Below are positions 31,422 to 33,474 of a DNA stretch of 33,474 nt, piece by piece. Origin of the DNA: Conoideocrella luteorostrata (Eukaryota; Ascomycota; Sordariomycetes; Hypocreales; Clavicipitaceae); the NCBI GenBank assembly GCA_032433595.1, contig JASWJB010000401.1:1-33474 (forward strand), in the 5' to 3' direction. The stretch's first letter is position 1; each line of letters opens with the position of its first letter. The notes beneath the pieces are model-generated. The model did not search any database and was not told the DNA's origin. It saw nothing but the letters and a program-made list of their open reading frames with translations. Made by a program: the position numbers and the translations under genes.

Positions 31422-32176
31422 GCAGCGTCCGCGACCACCGATACCACTCAAGGCGGCGAGGGTGAGGGGAAAGAGAACAAGGACAATGACGAAAACGAGA
31501 CGGGCAAGAATTCAAGATACATTGTCTTTGTGGGCAATCTGCCTTTTACGGCCACAGCAGAATCCATCAGAGCGCATTTCGCGACGCTGAATCCCATATC
31601 GGTACGGTGTTTGAAGAACAAGGACGACAAGAATCCCTGCCGGGGCATTGCGTTTGTGGAGTTTGCGAATGTGTGGACTATGCGGACGTGTCTGGATAAA
31701 TTCCACCATACGATGTTTGAGGATGGCGTGTCGGCCGAGAGGAAAATCAATGTGGAGTTGACGTATGTGTTCTCTTTTCATGCTTTGCTCTGGTTTGCTT
31801 TGGTTCCACACTTAATCCCCCTTTCCCTTACTTTTCCTTTCCTTTCCTTTCCTTTCCTTTCCTTTCCTTTTTGTTTTGGACTATTTCTCTACAGAGGAAT
31901 ATCGCGCGCATGGGCAATTTGTTCTAACGGACTTTTACACGTTACAGGGCCGGCGGCGGAGGCAAAACCAAGTTCAGGCAGGACAAGATCCGCGAAAAGA
32001 ACAAGAAGCTGGATGAGAATCGGTCAAAGCGAATCGAGAAGGAGAGGACCGCGAAGCTTGAGGGCGGTGGTTGGAAGAAGGAGAACGCCGCCGCGGAGGG
32101 CTACGGTCATGGGGGTGGCGATGGCGGGATTCACCCCAGTCGACTAGCTAGGAATCCTATGCTGGCGACGAGGTGA
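30951..32176 (+). CDS. NOP6: NOP6-type nucleolar RRM protein
   Basis: Small-subunit biogenesis factor; yeast Nop6 is an RNA-binding protein of early 90S particles. Exons 30951-31762 and 31948-32176 give 346 residues. The intron (185 bp, GTATGT, TTCTAAC branch, TTACAG) joins NVEL-T to AGGGGKTKFRQ in frame. The first 185 residues are extremely Lys/Glu-rich with KKDKKDKK-type repeats and a polyalanine tract (about 147-162) encoded by GCA repeats. The RRM (about 188-268) has RNP2 VFVGNL and RNP1 RGIAFVEF. The C-terminal region (KEKNKKLDENRSKRIEKER, then Gly-rich, ending HPSRLARNPMLATR) is the conserved family tail. An alternative acceptor inside the intron (CTACAG near 31894) would give a different frame and is unlikely. 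Confidence 0.93.
31831..31872. repeat. (CTTTC)n microsatellite in the NOP6 intron
   Basis: About eight tandem CTTTC/CCTTT pentamers fill the middle of the intron. They create a pyrimidine tract well upstream of the branch point; a second pentamer run, (TTCTG)4, lies just after the gene near 32205-32224. Confidence 0.85.
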
Positions 32177-33297
32177 GGTGTTTGTTGGATATTCTGTCTT
32201 GTTTGTTCTGTTCTGTTCTGTTCTGCGCTGTAGCTATGTGCTCAGCAGGGGTGGGTGGAGGAAAGCGGAGCGAGAAGAACCAAAGTTGCGGGTTTTTATA
32301 GAGTGCATTTCAAGTTTATAGAATTGGTTATACTCCACTCTACGACCTAGTGTCATAACTGAGATGGGGGAATGGAAATGAATACCCGAGGATTGATTAT
32401 ATTTATGATGGCCCAACCTTGAAACCTTGTTGTTAATACCGCAACGTATGTACACACACTGTGGAAGGCATGAAGTATTTGCCTTCTCTTGCTAGGTTCG
32501 CCCCACTAAAGAGGGAGCAAGTACTAAATGCCACATACATCGGTGCCTTTATCACTTTATCAGTGCACATCGGCAGCAGCGACGTGGTGGAAGCAAAAGC
32601 TTTTTCTAGACATTTCGCAACGGTTCTCACAACACCCCCGCCTATCGGTAACTAAAACAATGTTCTCATATATATATGCTATCTACAGGGCCAAAGAAAA
32701 ACTAGGATATCCTTGAGACGAGAGAAAGAAAGAGAGGCACGAGAGAGAGATAGAGCGGGAAAAACAAAAAAAAAAGATCGATGCAAAAAGCAGAAACATG
32801 CGAAAACTATCTGAATAATTCCAACACACTTGGCGCCCCCCCACCTCCATTCCCCGTCCTCTGTGACAAAGGAACACGCCTCAAGGCAGCTGTAAGAGAA
32901 AAATCGGTCGAAACCCCTTGGACTGGTAGCCCCGATAGATATTGTTCTTGTCACCGCTGGATGAGTTGGCATGTGACAAAGTTCGAAGAGAGAAATGAGA
33001 AGACGGTAGCGAACGAGACAAATCTGATGAATCGCATGGCTTGCTGCAGTGTTTCGCGCGCCTCTGTACGACCAGAAAACATTTCGACCTTTAAACTGCT
33101 GAAAGAATCGGACTCATTCCAGCGACAACTTCAGGACAGGACAATAAAAACATGTATATAAAAGAGCAAAAGCAAAGGGGTTTGAGCGCTGGAGAAGAAT
33201 ATTTATCGCCCGGTCCATGTCACCCCATTTTCAAGCACATTTTGTTCTGTGTGATTCGCTAAATCGATCTATTTGTGGTAAAGATGAGAAATCTCAA
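32177..33297. other. Gene-free 3' region
   Basis: It contains the NOP6 3' UTR, a purine-rich simple sequence (about 32714-32776, GAGA and A tracts) and an AT dinucleotide run near 32669. An open + frame (32781-33161) has no domain, and I do not support it as a gene. Confidence 0.45.
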
Positions 33298-33474
33298 TCA
33301 TGAACAACTTGCTGTCAAATCACCCCACCATGATAAGATATCCTGTTTGTGAGTTTCGCTGGTAGCGTCAGGGGCTCGCCCTTTGCAGGGCTCGACTGAA
33401 CATTTACCGTCTGATAACGCTTCTTGATACTGCCTTCCTTCACTGCTGCCCGGTTCATTATCGCTGCGCATCGC
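33298..33474 (-). CDS. Possible 3' end of a gene running off the right edge
   Basis: Two minus-strand frames are open to the window edge. One ends at 33298-33300 (last residues DILSWWGDLTASCS). The other, perhaps more natural in composition, ends near 33313 (containing SIKKRYQTVNVQSSPAKGEP). The edge position prevents a choice and I recognise neither; this is a low-confidence partial gene. Confidence 0.3.
   Translation of the reverse strand, partial: AMRSDNEPGSSEGRQYQEALSDGKCSVEPCKGRAPDATSETHKQDILSWWGDLTASCS

Noticed and set aside
30894..31451. Minus-strand frame rich in Cys, Phe and Leu
   Set aside because: It is the antisense of the Lys-rich and GCA-repeat coding sequence of NOP6.
32781..33161. 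126-codon plus-strand open frame
   Set aside because: It has no recognisable domain, lies in a likely 3' UTR region between NOP6 and a possible minus-strand gene, and its composition is not protein-like.
1..33474. CRISPR array or bacterial operon structure
   Set aside because: Introns, gene families and spacing are clearly fungal nuclear; the tandem repeats lack regular unique spacers.

Overview
The window looks like nuclear DNA of a filamentous ascomycete, most likely a Eurotiales-type mould (Aspergillus, Penicillium, Talaromyces or a relative). The reasons are short 49-220 bp introns with GTAAGT/GTATGT-type donors and CTAAC/CTGAC-type branch points, the gene families present, and a repeated TACTCCGTA motif in the spacers. 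The species call is inference.

Bases 1-14,000 are an accessory, gene-poor block. Its centrepiece is a large NOD-like receptor gene (about 2557-7395): an alpha/beta-hydrolase-like N-terminus, a NACHT ATPase, a winged-helix-like segment, five near-identical 32-residue repeats that differ mainly at a few positions, and C-terminal ankyrin repeats. A 202-bp MITE with a perfect 8-bp target duplication sits just upstream. The rest of the block holds inverted and tandem repeats, a tRNA-like pol III relic, a strongly structured hairpin cluster near 11 kb, and a decayed SRPK-like protein kinase gene (about 12.1-13.6 kb).

Bases 14,300-18,470 are a compact housekeeping block: LRP1 (exosome/Rrp6 cofactor), a MIX17/CHCHD2-10 twin CX9C protein, and a membrane-anchored UBX protein resembling UBXN4/erasin.

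Bases 18,500-25,200 are accessory again: a TATA-box-driven small cysteine-rich candidate secreted protein (about 19,957), two convergent orphan genes (20,934-22,363), another orphan gene (23,513), and several dyad elements.

Bases 25,200-33,474 return to mostly conserved genes: an SH3/PPxY protein (LSB1/PIN3-like), divergently paired with CMS1; a mucin-like GPI-type cell-surface protein with a CFEM-like cysteine region; NOP6; and possibly the 3' end of another minus-strand gene at the right edge.

LRP1, CMS1 and NOP6 all belong to ribosome or rRNA maturation, but they are interleaved with unrelated genes. The receptor gene, candidate secreted protein, orphan genes and kinase relic fit a fast-evolving recognition/interaction compartment between conserved blocks. 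All exon models were made by eye from splice signals and frame continuity.
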